From NCBI RefSeq assembly GCF_003992595.1, contig NZ_RZNA01000003.1, positions 186,001-250,000 of the forward strand: DNA of 64,000 nt, in the 5' to 3' direction. The notes beneath the pieces were generated by a model that saw only the letters and a program-made list of their open reading frames with translations, made no database searches and had not been told where the DNA came from. This document shows positions 43,936 to 52,831 of the stretch, piece by piece. The stretch is from Flagellimonas oceanensis. Lineage in GTDB: Bacteria; Bacteroidota; Bacteroidia; Flavobacteriales; Flavobacteriaceae. Numbering within the stretch: position 1 is the stretch's first letter; each line of letters begins with the position of its first letter. The translations under genes were made by a program, and so were the position numbers.

Positions 43936-45072
43936 ATGCCTAAAAAAATTAGACTTGGAATACTTGGAGGAGGTGGCGATTCCCTTATCGGGGTTTTGCA
44001 CAGGGTAGCATCCTTCATTAATGATAATTATGAAATAGTCGGTGCCGTATTCAACCCAGATTTGGAAGATAGTATCGCCTTTGCAAAGGAAATCGATGTT
44101 CCCACCAACCGAATCTATAAGGATTTTGATACACTGGTTGAGGAGGAATTGAAGCTTCCAGAGGACGAGCGTATTCAGGTGTGTTCCATCCTTACACCTA
44201 ACTTCCTTCACTTTCCAATGGCAAAGAAACTGTTGGATAATGGGTTCCACGTTATCTGCGAAAAGCCGATGACGACTACCTACGAAGAAGCCAAGATTCT
44301 GCAGGAGTCCCTTAAAAAAGCAGGAACCGTATTTGCGGTTACCCATACCTACACCGGGTATCCCATGGTGCGTCAAATGCGTGAAATGATCAAAGAGGGG
44401 GCCATCGGGAAAGTACACAAGGTGGATGCACAATACTATCAAGGTTGGATGAACCCTATCATTCACGATAAGGAAAAGAGAGGGACCGTGTGGAGACTGG
44501 ACCCTGAAAAAGCGGGTATCAGTTCCTGTATGGGGGATATCGGGGTGCACGCCTTTAACATGGTCGAGTACACGACAGGCTTGCAAGTGCAATCCCTGTT
44601 GTGCGATTTCAACTATATGTACGACGATAATGTAATGGATATGGACGGTACGGCCTTGATCCGTATGGACAAGAACGTAAAAGGTGTAATCAGGGCCAGT
44701 CAAGTGGCCACAGGGGAAGAGAACAACCTGACCATTGCGATTTACGGTCAAAAAGGAGGCTTGAAATGGGAACAAGAAAACCCCAATTATCTTTACAGAC
44801 TTAACGACCCTGAACCGTTACAGGTGTACAAACCAGGTCATGAATATAATTCAGACTTGTCTTTGGATGGAACCAAATTACCTCCGGGCCACCCAGAAGG
44901 TATCTTTGACTCTATGGCCAATATTTATTTGGGCGTGGCCCGGGCCATTCGCGGCGAGGAATATAACAGTGGCGAGTTCCCGACCATGATGGACGGGGTT
45001 CGCGGTCTCAACTTTATAGAGAACACCGTAGCTTCACACAAACAAGGGAATATTTGGGTTGATATGGATTAA
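43936..45072 (+). CDS. Cytosolic Gfo/Idh/MocA-family oxidoreductase
   Basis: A 378-residue NAD(P)-dependent sugar oxidoreductase without a leader. The Rossmann motif LGILGGGGDSLIG starts at residue 7, the catalytic motif is intact (CEKPMTT) and the second domain has GDIGVHAFNMVEYTTG. Given its neighbours it may reduce an imported 3-keto sugar back to the parent sugar. Compared with the two exported paralogues in this window it is shorter and has a different C-terminus. A terminator lies 25 bp downstream. Confidence 0.92.
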   Translation: MPKKIRLGILGGGGDSLIGVLHRVASFINDNYEIVGAVFNPDLEDSIAFAKEIDVPTNRIYKDFDTLVEEELKLPEDERIQVCSILTPNFLHFPMAKKLLDNGFHVICEKPMTTTYEEAKILQESLKKAGTVFAVTHTYTGYPMVRQMREMIKEGAIGKVHKVDAQYYQGWMNPIIHDKEKRGTVWRLDPEKAGISSCMGDIGVHAFNMVEYTTGLQVQSLLCDFNYMYDDNVMDMDGTALIRMDKNVKGVIRASQVATGEENNLTIAIYGQKGGLKWEQENPNYLYRLNDPEPLQVYKPGHEYNSDLSLDGTKLPPGHPEGIFDSMANIYLGVARAIRGEEYNSGEFPTMMDGVRGLNFIENTVASHKQGNIWVDMD

Positions 45073-45096
45073 TCCAAAACCCTAAAAAGTAGACAT

Positions 45097-45127
45097 AATG
45101 GCTGCCCACGGGCGGCCATTATTTTTT
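45097..45127 (+). terminator. Terminator after the cytosolic Gfo/Idh gene
   Basis: AATGGCTGCC and GGCGGCCATT pair (one G-T mismatch) across a CACG loop, followed by ATTTTTT. The other face serves the convergent ASCH gene. Confidence 0.75.
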
Positions 45128-45583
45128 ATGAAGCATCTCGAACTCTTCGAACACCACGATCATACTTTCCTTGGGTGTCTTGCCAAACTTAGCAAGTTCA
45201 TGGGTATAATAGTCCCAATGTGTTTTTTTCCAATGTTCCAGGCTTTTGTCGCCCTCCCCTTCCAAACGGGCATGCGCTTCCCGAACGCTAAAATAGGGAA
45301 GAAGTTTTACCGCAGTGGTGCGTATGACGCATTTGGCATGTCCCTCCCAATCGGTAACCACATAGAAATCCCCGATTTTGGGCAAAGCTTCATTACGTAG
45401 TTGCAATCCTTGTAAAGAATGGCTAGTGGCCCTTTTGGTCTCTTTGCAGACCAAATCGGCGCATAAGTTGGCGTCTTTTTCATTATCACAGAAATGAATG
45501 ACCTTGGGTGCATCTTGGGAAGCAAATTCTAAATGGGCGTCCAAAAAATCACCCCACAGATTTCGGGCAGAAGCATTTTCCAT
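45119..45583 (-). CDS. ASCH-domain protein
   Basis: A 154-residue protein with an ASCH fold (PUA-like RNA-binding barrel). Its core reads SLQGLQLRNEALPKIGDFYVVTDWEGHAKCVIRTTAVKLLP. ASCH domains bind RNA or nucleosides, and some hydrolyse N4-acetylcytidine. Its role here is unknown; it is the only leftward gene in the rightward island and splits it into two transcripts. Confidence 0.88.
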   Translation of the reverse strand: MENASARNLWGDFLDAHLEFASQDAPKVIHFCDNEKDANLCADLVCKETKRATSHSLQGLQLRNEALPKIGDFYVVTDWEGHAKCVIRTTAVKLLPYFSVREAHARLEGEGDKSLEHWKKTHWDYYTHELAKFGKTPKESMIVVFEEFEMLHKK

Positions 45584-45698
45584 AAGTAGTATTTAAAAAA
45601 AAACTGTAAGCTGTATTAATTGTTAACGAATCGCTATATTTATATCTTACCACATGAGACGTAAAAATAGCATAGTTTTTTTCTTAAATATAGAAGAT

Positions 45699-45721
45699 AA
45701 ATCCCAATTCAATTGGGATTT
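45699..45721. promoter_or_regulatory. Perfect palindrome in the leader of the TIM-barrel/DUF1080 operon
   Basis: AAATCCCAATT-C-AATTGGGATTT has exact 11-bp arms around one base and lies 24 bp before the ATG at 45746. It could be an operator for an unlinked sugar-responsive regulator. Only the symmetry is observed. Confidence 0.55.
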
Positions 45722-45745
45722 CCTAATTTCTTAAAATTAAATATA

Positions 45746-46798
45746 ATGAAGACAATTAAAGGACCAGCAGTGTTCTTAGCACAATTTGTGGACAGTCAAG
45801 CCCCGTTCAATACTTTGGACGGAATGTGTAAATGGGCCTCAGACCTGGGGTACAAGGGAATTCAGATACCCACTTGGGAATCCTTTCTCATCGATTTGGA
45901 CAAAGCGGCGGAAAGCCAGGATTATTGCGATGAGCTGAAAGGAAAAGTTAATTCCTACGGCCTGGAAATAACCGAACTGTCCACGCATTTGCAAGGACAA
46001 TTGGTGGCGGTACACCCAGCTTATGATATCATGTTCGATAACTTTGCACCCGAAGCATTGCACGGGAAGCCAAAGGAGCGAACCAAATGGGCCATCGAAA
46101 CTGTAAAAAAAGCGGCAACTGCGAGCCGTAGATTGGGACTTGATGTACATGCTACCTTTTCCGGTTCTTTACTTTGGCATACCGCTCACCCATGGCCACA
46201 GCGTCCAGCAGGTTTGGTGGAGATGGGCTTTGAGGAGTTGGCCAAACGTTGGATGCCCATCCTGAACCATTTTGATGAACAGGGAGTCGATGTATGCTAC
46301 GAGATTCATCCAGGCGAAGACCTTCATGATGGCGATACGTTTGAACGCTTTTTGGAAGCAACGGGAAATCATAAAAGGGTAAATATCCTTTACGATCCCA
46401 GCCACTTTGTGCTGCAACAATTGGACTACATTGAATACATAGATTTTTATCACGAATTCATCAAATCGTTTCACGTAAAGGATTCAGAGTTCAACCCAAC
46501 CGGAAAAAAAGGAGCCTTTGGCGGTTACAACGATTGGGGAGATAGAGCAGGCAGGTACCGTTCCTTGGGGGATGGTCAAATAGACTTTAAGACCATCTTT
46601 TCCAAACTGACCCAATACGGATGTGATGTTTGGGCCGTAATGGAATGGGAATGCTGCATCAAAAGCCCGGAACAAGGCGCACGCGAAGGAGCCAAATTCA
46701 TTCAAGACCACATTATAGAAGCAACCACCAAAACTTTCGATGATTTTGCCGGTGCGGATATTGACAAACAAAAACTAAAAAACATATTAGGATTATGA
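45746..46798 (+). CDS. Cytosolic sugar isomerase/epimerase-like TIM barrel
   Basis: A 350-residue AP endonuclease-2 family TIM barrel without leader. Metal ligands and motifs are visible: VCYEIHPGEDLHDGDTF (Glu), NILYDPSHF (Asp, His), KSFHVKDSEF (His) and VMEWECC (Glu). Members of this group isomerise, epimerise or open sugars, including 3-keto sugars in glycoside catabolism. ATG 45746 gives the family N-terminus; the frame continues upstream through the palindrome. It overlaps the first DUF1080 gene by 4 bp (ATGA), so the two are translationally coupled. Confidence 0.92.
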   Translation: MKTIKGPAVFLAQFVDSQAPFNTLDGMCKWASDLGYKGIQIPTWESFLIDLDKAAESQDYCDELKGKVNSYGLEITELSTHLQGQLVAVHPAYDIMFDNFAPEALHGKPKERTKWAIETVKKAATASRRLGLDVHATFSGSLLWHTAHPWPQRPAGLVEMGFEELAKRWMPILNHFDEQGVDVCYEIHPGEDLHDGDTFERFLEATGNHKRVNILYDPSHFVLQQLDYIEYIDFYHEFIKSFHVKDSEFNPTGKKGAFGGYNDWGDRAGRYRSLGDGQIDFKTIFSKLTQYGCDVWAVMEWECCIKSPEQGAREGAKFIQDHIIEATTKTFDDFAGADIDKQKLKNILGL

Positions 46799-47541
46799 GA
46801 AAACCATTGCTGTTCGTAGCCCTTGCCGTTGCATTTGCGTGTAAGGACAAACCAAAAGAAAACAAAGAAGAGACCGAGGATGAAATAATAGAGGTCGTTG
46901 AGGAAACCACATCGGAGTGGACGACCCTGTTCGACGGTACAAGCTTTGATGGCTGGCACATGTACAATGGCGGAGAGGTCACAGAACCTTGGACGTTGGA
47001 AGATGGGGCCATGGTACTTTACCCACCGGAGGAAAGGCCCGAAGGTGCCAATTACAACCTGGTAACCGATGAAGAGTTTACCGATTTTGTGCTTACCATG
47101 GATTGGAAAATTGCCGAAGGCGGTAACAGTGGCTTCTTTTGGGGAGTAAAAGAAGATGAAAAATATGGACAGCCCTATGTCACGGGACCTGAAATCCAAG
47201 TTTTGGATGATGAAAGGCACCCTGATGCGCAAAATGGCGAGGACCGTTTAGCAGGTGCGCTGTACGATATCATCCCCCCATCCGAAGATGTAGTGAAGCC
47301 TGCAGGAGAATGGAATTCGGTCGAATTGATGATCAATCATAAAACCAACGAGGGACATGTGGTTTTGAACGGAACCAAAATAGTGGAGTTTCCAGTACAA
47401 GGGCCCGAATGGGAAGCGTTGGTAGCCAATTCAAAATTTGCCGATTGGGAAGATTTTGCCGCTTTTAAAACAGGTAAAATCGGATTGCAAGACCATGGCA
47501 ATGAGGTAGCCTTCAGAAACATTAAAATCAAAGAATTGTAG
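46795..47541 (+). CDS. DUF1080 (3-keto-disaccharide hydrolase) lipoprotein
   Basis: A 248-residue lipoprotein (leader ALAVAFACKDK, Cys16) with a highly acidic linker (EETEDEIIEVVEE). One DUF1080 domain follows: TLFDGTSFDGWHMYN, LTMDWKIAEGGNSGFFWGV, GPEIQVLDDERHPDAQ, AGEWNSVELM and GKIGLQDHGNEVAFRNIKIKEL. Family members with this EIQVLDD and LQDHG pattern hydrolyse 3-keto-glycosides. Coupled by ATGA to the TIM barrel and followed after 1 bp by a second DUF1080 gene. Confidence 0.9.
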   Translation: MRKPLLFVALAVAFACKDKPKENKEETEDEIIEVVEETTSEWTTLFDGTSFDGWHMYNGGEVTEPWTLEDGAMVLYPPEERPEGANYNLVTDEEFTDFVLTMDWKIAEGGNSGFFWGVKEDEKYGQPYVTGPEIQVLDDERHPDAQNGEDRLAGALYDIIPPSEDVVKPAGEWNSVELMINHKTNEGHVVLNGTKIVEFPVQGPEWEALVANSKFADWEDFAAFKTGKIGLQDHGNEVAFRNIKIKEL

Positions 47542-47542
47542 C

Positions 47543-48298
47543 ATGTCAAAATTAACAAGCAAACTATTGGCTTTGTCACTGCTTTTTGTCGGATTTATGT
47601 CCGCTCAAGAAGTTGAGCCCACCAAGCCGGAACAAACAGAATTTTACAAACCCGTACCGCCAAAAGTAACCCCAGGAGAAGATGGGGCGCCACCAAGTGA
47701 TGCCATTGTACTTTTTGATGGAACATCGTTGGACAATTGGATCAGTACCGCAGATAGTACTGCTGCCAAATGGATCTTGAACGATGACGGCAGCATGACC
47801 GTTAAAAACAGGACTGGAGACATTCAGACGAAACAGAACTTTGGAAGTATCCAGCTTCATATCGAGTGGAAATCACCAGCAGAAGTGCAGCAAGAAGGCC
47901 AGCATAGGGCCAATAGCGGTGTGTTCTTGAACGGTTTGTACGAAGTTCAGGTGTTGGACAATAACGATAACGACACCTATGTCAACGGACAAGTAGGGTC
48001 CATTTACAAACAGCACGTACCCTTGGCCATGGCCTCAGTGCCCACTGGAGAATGGAATACGTACGATATCATTTATCATGCACCCGAGTTCGAAAAAGGT
48101 CAGAAAGTGAAATCGGGAACCTTGACAGTGATTCACAATGGTGTATTGGTTCAAGATCATGTGGAAATCAAAGGAACAACGCCATATATCGGTTGGCCTA
48201 AAAATCCACCACACGGAAAAGGACCGTTGAGACTTCAGGATCATGGCGATAACAGTCGGGTCAGTTATAGAAATATTTGGGTCAGGGAGTTGAAATAG
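47543..48298 (+). CDS. DUF1080 (3-keto-disaccharide hydrolase), secreted paralogue
   Basis: A 251-residue protein with an ordinary signal peptide (about 1-22, ending GFMSAQ), not a lipobox. One DUF1080 domain follows: IVLFDGTSLDNWISTAD, SIQLHIEWKSPAE, ANSGVFLNGLYEVQVLDNNDND, TGEWNTYDIIYHAPEF and LRLQDHGDNSRVSYRNIWVREL. The longer loop after VQVLDNNDND (VNGQVGSIYKQH) differs from the preceding paralogue, suggesting a different glycoside. Last gene of the island operon; yicC begins 85 bp later with its own -7 box. Confidence 0.9.
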   Translation: MSKLTSKLLALSLLFVGFMSAQEVEPTKPEQTEFYKPVPPKVTPGEDGAPPSDAIVLFDGTSLDNWISTADSTAAKWILNDDGSMTVKNRTGDIQTKQNFGSIQLHIEWKSPAEVQQEGQHRANSGVFLNGLYEVQVLDNNDNDTYVNGQVGSIYKQHVPLAMASVPTGEWNTYDIIYHAPEFEKGQKVKSGTLTVIHNGVLVQDHVEIKGTTPYIGWPKNPPHGKGPLRLQDHGDNSRVSYRNIWVRELK

Positions 48299-48355
48299 CT
48301 CCCTTTATCCCATTTGGAAATAGAAATACCCTAGGGGCCAGAAACCTATTTTGGT

Positions 48356-48363
48356 TACCTTTG
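48356..48363 (+). promoter_or_regulatory. -7 box of the yicC-gmk-nadD operon
   Basis: TACCTTTG matches TAnnTTTG, 20 bp before the ATG at 48384. No -33 TTG is well placed. Confidence 0.55.
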
Positions 48364-48383
48364 GCAAAATTTATCATATCTAT

Positions 48384-49241
48384 ATGATTCAATCCATGAC
48401 AGGCTTTGGGAAGCATGTAGTACAGCTTCCCTCCAAGAAAATTACCATTGAGTTGAAATCGCTCAACAGCAAGAATTTGGATATCAATGCCAGACTGCCC
48501 CAATTTTACAGGGAAAAGGAACTTGAGCTCCGTAAAATCATTGCGGCTGCCTTGAATAGGGGTAAGGTGGATTTTAACCTTTATGTGGAAATAACAGGAG
48601 AGGAAACCACGGCAGAGGTAAATACTGGAGTGGTAAAAAACTACATGGAACAGTTGGCCGAAATTGCCAAAGGGGATGATATCAAGTTGTTGGAAATGGC
48701 TCTACGGATGCCTGATACCCTTAAAACCGACAAGGATGAAATAGATGAAGAGGAATACAAGGCGATTACAGATGCCCTGAACGAAGCCCTGGCTAAAATG
48801 GTCGAGTTCCGGAATGAAGAAGGAAAGGTCCTGGAGGAGGATTTTGTGGCCAGGTTGAATAATCTCAACGAACTTTTGGAAGCGGTTAAAACCATGGACC
48901 CTGAACGTTTGGGAACAGTACGCGAGCGTTTGGAAAAAGCGGTTGCGGATTTGAAAATCGAACTGGATGCCAATAGGTTTGAGCAAGAACTCATCTATTA
49001 TTTGGAGAAATACGACATTACAGAAGAAAAAGTGCGTTTGGCGAACCACTTAAAGTATTTTGAAACCACTTTGAACTCGACTGAATCCAACGGAAAGAAA
49101 CTAGGGTTCATTTCCCAAGAAATCGGTAGGGAAATCAATACCATCGGTTCCAAGGCCAATTATGCACCCATGCAGCAATTGGTGGTGCAAATGAAAGACG
49201 AACTCGAAAAGATCAAGGAACAAATGCTCAATGTGCTATGA
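48384..49241 (+). CDS. yicC: YicC-family endoribonuclease
   Basis: A 285-residue protein with the YicC N-terminal signature MIQSMTGFGK and the C-terminal DUF1732 motif EKVRLANHLKYFE...LGFISQEIGREINTIGSKAN. YicC/YloC proteins are RNA endonucleases that act with other decay enzymes. The ATG at 48384 gives the family start; the upstream frame only covers the promoter. Its stop overlaps the gmk start by 4 bp (ATGA). The order yicC-gmk-nadD is conserved in Flavobacteria. Confidence 0.95.
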   Translation: MIQSMTGFGKHVVQLPSKKITIELKSLNSKNLDINARLPQFYREKELELRKIIAAALNRGKVDFNLYVEITGEETTAEVNTGVVKNYMEQLAEIAKGDDIKLLEMALRMPDTLKTDKDEIDEEEYKAITDALNEALAKMVEFRNEEGKVLEEDFVARLNNLNELLEAVKTMDPERLGTVRERLEKAVADLKIELDANRFEQELIYYLEKYDITEEKVRLANHLKYFETTLNSTESNGKKLGFISQEIGREINTIGSKANYAPMQQLVVQMKDELEKIKEQMLNVL

Positions 49242-49834
49242 CGGAAGGCGGTAAACTTATTATTTTCTCGGCACCTTCGGGCAGTGGTAAAACCACCATT
49301 GTAAAACACCTATTGAATCAACCTGAATTGAATTTGGCATTCTCCATATCAGCTACCTCACGCCCACGTAGGGGAAAGGAAAAGAATGGGGTCAATTACT
49401 ATTTCATGTCCGTTTCACAATTTAAAAGGCATATCAAGGACGGTGACTTTCTGGAGTGGGAAGAAGTGTACCGGGATAATTTTTATGGCACTTTGAAGAG
49501 TGAGGTGGAACGGCTCTGGGCAGAAGGAAAAAATGTGATTTTTGATATTGATGTTTCAGGCGGACTGCGCATCAAAAAGAAGTTTCCCGAAAAAACATTG
49601 GCCGTTTTTGTAAAGCCACCAAGTGTGGATGAGCTCAAAATCAGACTGAAAAAGAGAAGTACCGAGAGCGACGATAAAATCAACATGAGGATTGCCAAGG
49701 CATCTGTGGAATTGGCCACCGCCCCACAGTTTGATAAGATCATCAAAAACTACGACCTCGATGTAGCTTTGGAGGAGGCCCATAAATTGGTCGCCGACTT
49801 CGTTGGGGCCAAGATACCTCCAAAAGAAGACTGA
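49238..49834 (+). CDS. gmk: Guanylate kinase
   Basis: A 198-residue kinase converting GMP to GDP with ATP. The P-loop APSGSGKTTIV lies at about 12-22. The GMP-binding part contains SATSRPRRGKEKNGVNYYF and WEEVYRDNFYGTLKS, and the lid has RLKKRSTESDDKINMR. Length and motifs are standard. It is the middle gene of yicC-gmk-nadD, and nadD starts 3 bp after its stop. Confidence 0.97.
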   Translation: MTEGGKLIIFSAPSGSGKTTIVKHLLNQPELNLAFSISATSRPRRGKEKNGVNYYFMSVSQFKRHIKDGDFLEWEEVYRDNFYGTLKSEVERLWAEGKNVIFDIDVSGGLRIKKKFPEKTLAVFVKPPSVDELKIRLKKRSTESDDKINMRIAKASVELATAPQFDKIIKNYDLDVALEEAHKLVADFVGAKIPPKED

Positions 49835-49837
49835 AAT

Positions 49838-50422
49838 ATGAAAAAGGTAGGGCTCTTTTTTGGGACCTTCAACCCGATACACATAGGCCATTTGGTCATA
49901 GCGAACCATTTGGTGGAGTTTTCCGATTTGGACGAGGTCTGGTTCGTCATTACCCCGCAAAGTCCATTTAAGGTAAAGCAATCACTGTTGGACGACAATC
50001 ATCGCTATCAGATGGTGTTCGAAGCCGTACAGGACTATCCCAAGTTAAAACCGAGCAAGATAGAGTTCGATTTGCCCCAGCCCAACTATACCTCCAACAC
50101 ACTTGCCCATCTGGATGAAAAGTATGGACAAGACCATCAATTTTCACTGATTATGGGGGAGGATAACCTGAAAGGTTTCCACAAATGGAAAAACTATGAA
50201 GCCCTTTTGGAAAACTACTCAATTCATGTGTACCCTCGGATTTCCGATGGCACAATAGACCATCAATTTAACGGACACCCAAAGATCACGAAGGTGGATG
50301 CGCCGATCATGGAAATATCATCCACTTTTATACGCAAAGCACATAAAAAGGGTAAGAACATTCGCCCATTGCTCCCGCATGCCGTTTGGAAGTATATGGA
50401 CGAAATGAATTTTTACCGATAG
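49838..50422 (+). CDS. nadD: Nicotinate-nucleotide adenylyltransferase
   Basis: A 194-residue enzyme that adenylates nicotinate mononucleotide in NAD synthesis. The nucleotidyl-transferase motif GTFNPIHIGHL is at 9-19 and ISSTFIRKA is near the C-terminus; GEDNLKGFHKWKN is the substrate loop. Last gene of the operon. No clear terminator is seen in the 40 bp before the convergent phosphate transporter gene. Confidence 0.96.
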   Translation: MKKVGLFFGTFNPIHIGHLVIANHLVEFSDLDEVWFVITPQSPFKVKQSLLDDNHRYQMVFEAVQDYPKLKPSKIEFDLPQPNYTSNTLAHLDEKYGQDHQFSLIMGEDNLKGFHKWKNYEALLENYSIHVYPRISDGTIDHQFNGHPKITKVDAPIMEISSTFIRKAHKKGKNIRPLLPHAVWKYMDEMNFYR

Positions 50423-50462
50423 AAGCGTCTATCCTTGATTTAGATGTATGATCACACGCTAA

Positions 50463-52757
50463 CTAATCCTTTTCTATCGTAGCGGGGGCCACAGTACTAT
50501 CGTGTTCACGATAATATTGTTCCAAAAGGTTCATCATCGCAGTAATTAGATCTCTTGTTTCAAGCAAAATCGAGAAATACAAGGTGGTGTTTTTTGGACT
50601 GGATTCTTCGGTCCTTGTTCTTGAGACTTGGATGTCGATTTTTTGTGAGACCAGATCATATAACTCTTGTTTCGAATCCAAAATGGCTCCTATTTGCTCA
50701 AAAGACCGTTCTTCAAATGCTTTTTGGGTGCCATTGAAGATCTCTTCCAACTTATTGTCGATTTCCTTTAGCTCTTTGATTTGGTTGTACTTAAGCTTTT
50801 TGTGGTTATTGTGCACATGATTATGGCTAACCTTTCCGATATATTCCAATGATTGGGACATATCCGTTAGGTGGCCCATGATATTGATGTAGAAATTACT
50901 GGCACCAATGTGGGCCTCTTCCAAATTCTTGATGAAATAAAAGGTATGTTCCCTTAAATCCTCTATCTCAGAGGCAAGCTTCTTGCCCTGCTTTTTATTT
51001 TTCTTCAAGGAATCCAAATCGTGTTTGGCAAGCCCATTAATGGAGTTGGTGTAGATTTTATTGCTTCGTTTTATCACATTGGCAATGTTGGCCGCACTCT
51101 CCTCGATAACCCCTTGTATGGAACTGCTCTCGGCCCTTCTCAAACGATCTTCAACCTTTATTTCCTTTGACTTTTTATTATAGGAGATATAGTTTCTTAC
51201 CAAAAGGAGAACGGCGGCAAATAGCAATATTGCAATTGCAGCACCTTTACCAAAACTGATAAGGGATAAAATAACTCCCGAGGCTATAAAGGCAATGATC
51301 GCAGTGCTGAACCAACCTGCAATTACGTTAAGTACACCTGCTACACGGTAAACCGCACTTTCCGCACCCCAGGCCCTATCTGCCAAGGAAGTGCCCATGG
51401 CCACCATAAAAGTCACATAGGTTGTGGAGAGCGGTAATTTGTACGATGTGGCAATTGAGATCAAGATGCCGGCAACCATCAAGTTTACAGATGCTCTAAT
51501 CATATCAAAAGCAGGTAGTTGAAGCACCTTGTCCTTGGATAGGTTTACCGTTGGTTTTTCAAATCGCATGTTGATTTGTCTTTGCAATGATGCGGGCGCG
51601 GCCTGGGATACCCAGGTGGAAAGACTTATGGAAAATCTAACCAAACTTCTGGACAAAAAGTTGGGTTGAAACTTTTCATTGGCCTCGCCTTCACGGGAAA
51701 GGTTTATCTCTGTATCGGCGACGTACCTTGCTTTTTTCGACAACCATAGTGTTGCCACCATGATCATACCGGAAAGGAACAACAATAGGGTGGGGGTTTC
51801 CACCTTAGTGGCCAATATCCCCATGCTGAACTCTGAGGCGGCCACTCCAGAGCCGACCCACGCTTGGTACGATTGCCATGCTGCGATGGGCACACCGATA
51901 AAGTTGACCAAGTCGTTTCCCGCGAAGGCAAGCGCAAGGGCAAAGGTTCCCACGCCAATGATTACCTTGTATATGTTCACATTGGCAAATTGTATCAATG
52001 CATAGGAAGCAATGGACCAAAAGGCGAAATTTATAAACCCTACCTTGTATATTTCCGTCTCCAAAAATTCTTTTATGGTAATTCCCCCGATGAAACCATA
52101 AGTCTGGTCGGCAAAAGGAGTTCCCTTGATGCCCTTCAATAAGATGAAATAGGAGATTGCGGAAAGGGCTATTCCAGCAAAAACAGCTCCAATCCATTTG
52201 GCCTTTTTCTGGTATTGGTATGACAAAAGAAGTCTTGAGACCCATTGGACAACCGCACCGATGGTAAAAGCTATTACAACCGACGATAGAATGCCGACAA
52301 TGATCTCAATGGCCTTGTCCGTATTGATATAGTTGACAACATCGGAGAAATTGCCATTGGTTTTCGCGATTTTTAGGATGGCCATGGCCACAGCTGCACC
52401 CAAAAGGTTGAAAACTATGGAAACTGTGGTGGATGTGGGCATTCCCAAGGTGTTGAAGAAATCCAACAACAAAATGTCCGTAATCATCACGGCCATAAAA
52501 ATGAACATGATCTCATCGAAGTAAAACTCGCCAGGGTTGAAAATGCCTTTCCTTGCAACTTCCATTAGACCACTTGAGAATATGGCACCAAATGCGATGC
52601 CAACACTGGCAACGATCATTATGGTCTTGAATGATATGGCCTTGGAGCCTATGGCAGAGTTCAAAAAATTAACCGCATCATTACTTACACCAACAACAAG
52701 GTCGGCTATCGCTAAAATGCCCAAGGCGACCAAAATCAAAAAATAAATGTTGTCCAT
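50463..52757 (-). CDS. PiT-type inorganic phosphate transporter fused to PhoU-like domain
   Basis: A 764-residue inner-membrane protein. The PiT halves are visible as SNDAVNFLNSAIGSKA near the N-terminus, GNDLVNFIGVPIAAWQSY in the middle and PLSTTYVTFMVAMGTSLADRAWG in the second half, with 10-12 helices. After the last helix (about residue 545) comes a 215-residue helical cytosolic tail (about 550-764) with a PhoU/DUF47 appearance (LEEAHIGASNFYINIMGHLTDMSQSLEYIGK). Such fusions are common in Bacteroidota and probably regulate uptake. It is followed on the same transcript direction by nothing, and preceded 72 bp upstream by a porin gene. Confidence 0.93.
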   Translation of the reverse strand: MDNIYFLILVALGILAIADLVVGVSNDAVNFLNSAIGSKAISFKTIMIVASVGIAFGAIFSSGLMEVARKGIFNPGEFYFDEIMFIFMAVMITDILLLDFFNTLGMPTSTTVSIVFNLLGAAVAMAILKIAKTNGNFSDVVNYINTDKAIEIIVGILSSVVIAFTIGAVVQWVSRLLLSYQYQKKAKWIGAVFAGIALSAISYFILLKGIKGTPFADQTYGFIGGITIKEFLETEIYKVGFINFAFWSIASYALIQFANVNIYKVIIGVGTFALALAFAGNDLVNFIGVPIAAWQSYQAWVGSGVAASEFSMGILATKVETPTLLLFLSGMIMVATLWLSKKARYVADTEINLSREGEANEKFQPNFLSRSLVRFSISLSTWVSQAAPASLQRQINMRFEKPTVNLSKDKVLQLPAFDMIRASVNLMVAGILISIATSYKLPLSTTYVTFMVAMGTSLADRAWGAESAVYRVAGVLNVIAGWFSTAIIAFIASGVILSLISFGKGAAIAILLFAAVLLLVRNYISYNKKSKEIKVEDRLRRAESSSIQGVIEESAANIANVIKRSNKIYTNSINGLAKHDLDSLKKNKKQGKKLASEIEDLREHTFYFIKNLEEAHIGASNFYINIMGHLTDMSQSLEYIGKVSHNHVHNNHKKLKYNQIKELKEIDNKLEEIFNGTQKAFEERSFEQIGAILDSKQELYDLVSQKIDIQVSRTRTEESSPKNTTLYFSILLETRDLITAMMNLLEQYYREHDSTVAPATIEKD

Positions 52758-52809
52758 AAATTAAAATTCAAAAAAATTTTTCAAATATCTAGAGAATGCC
52801 TTTTTATTA

Positions 52810-52831
52810 GGTTATGTTAAGGTTATGTTTT
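52810..52831. repeat. 11-bp tandem direct repeat between porin and PiT genes
   Basis: GGTTATGTTAA (52810-52820) is followed directly by GGTTATGTTTT (52821-52831). An 11-bp period is the spacing of Pho-box half-sites in other bacteria; the assignment here is only a suggestion. Confidence 0.4.

Noticed and set aside
43912..44775. 287-codon leftward open frame opposite the cytosolic Gfo/Idh gene
   Set aside because: Antisense shadow; the Gfo/Idh frame has intact Rossmann and EKP motifs.
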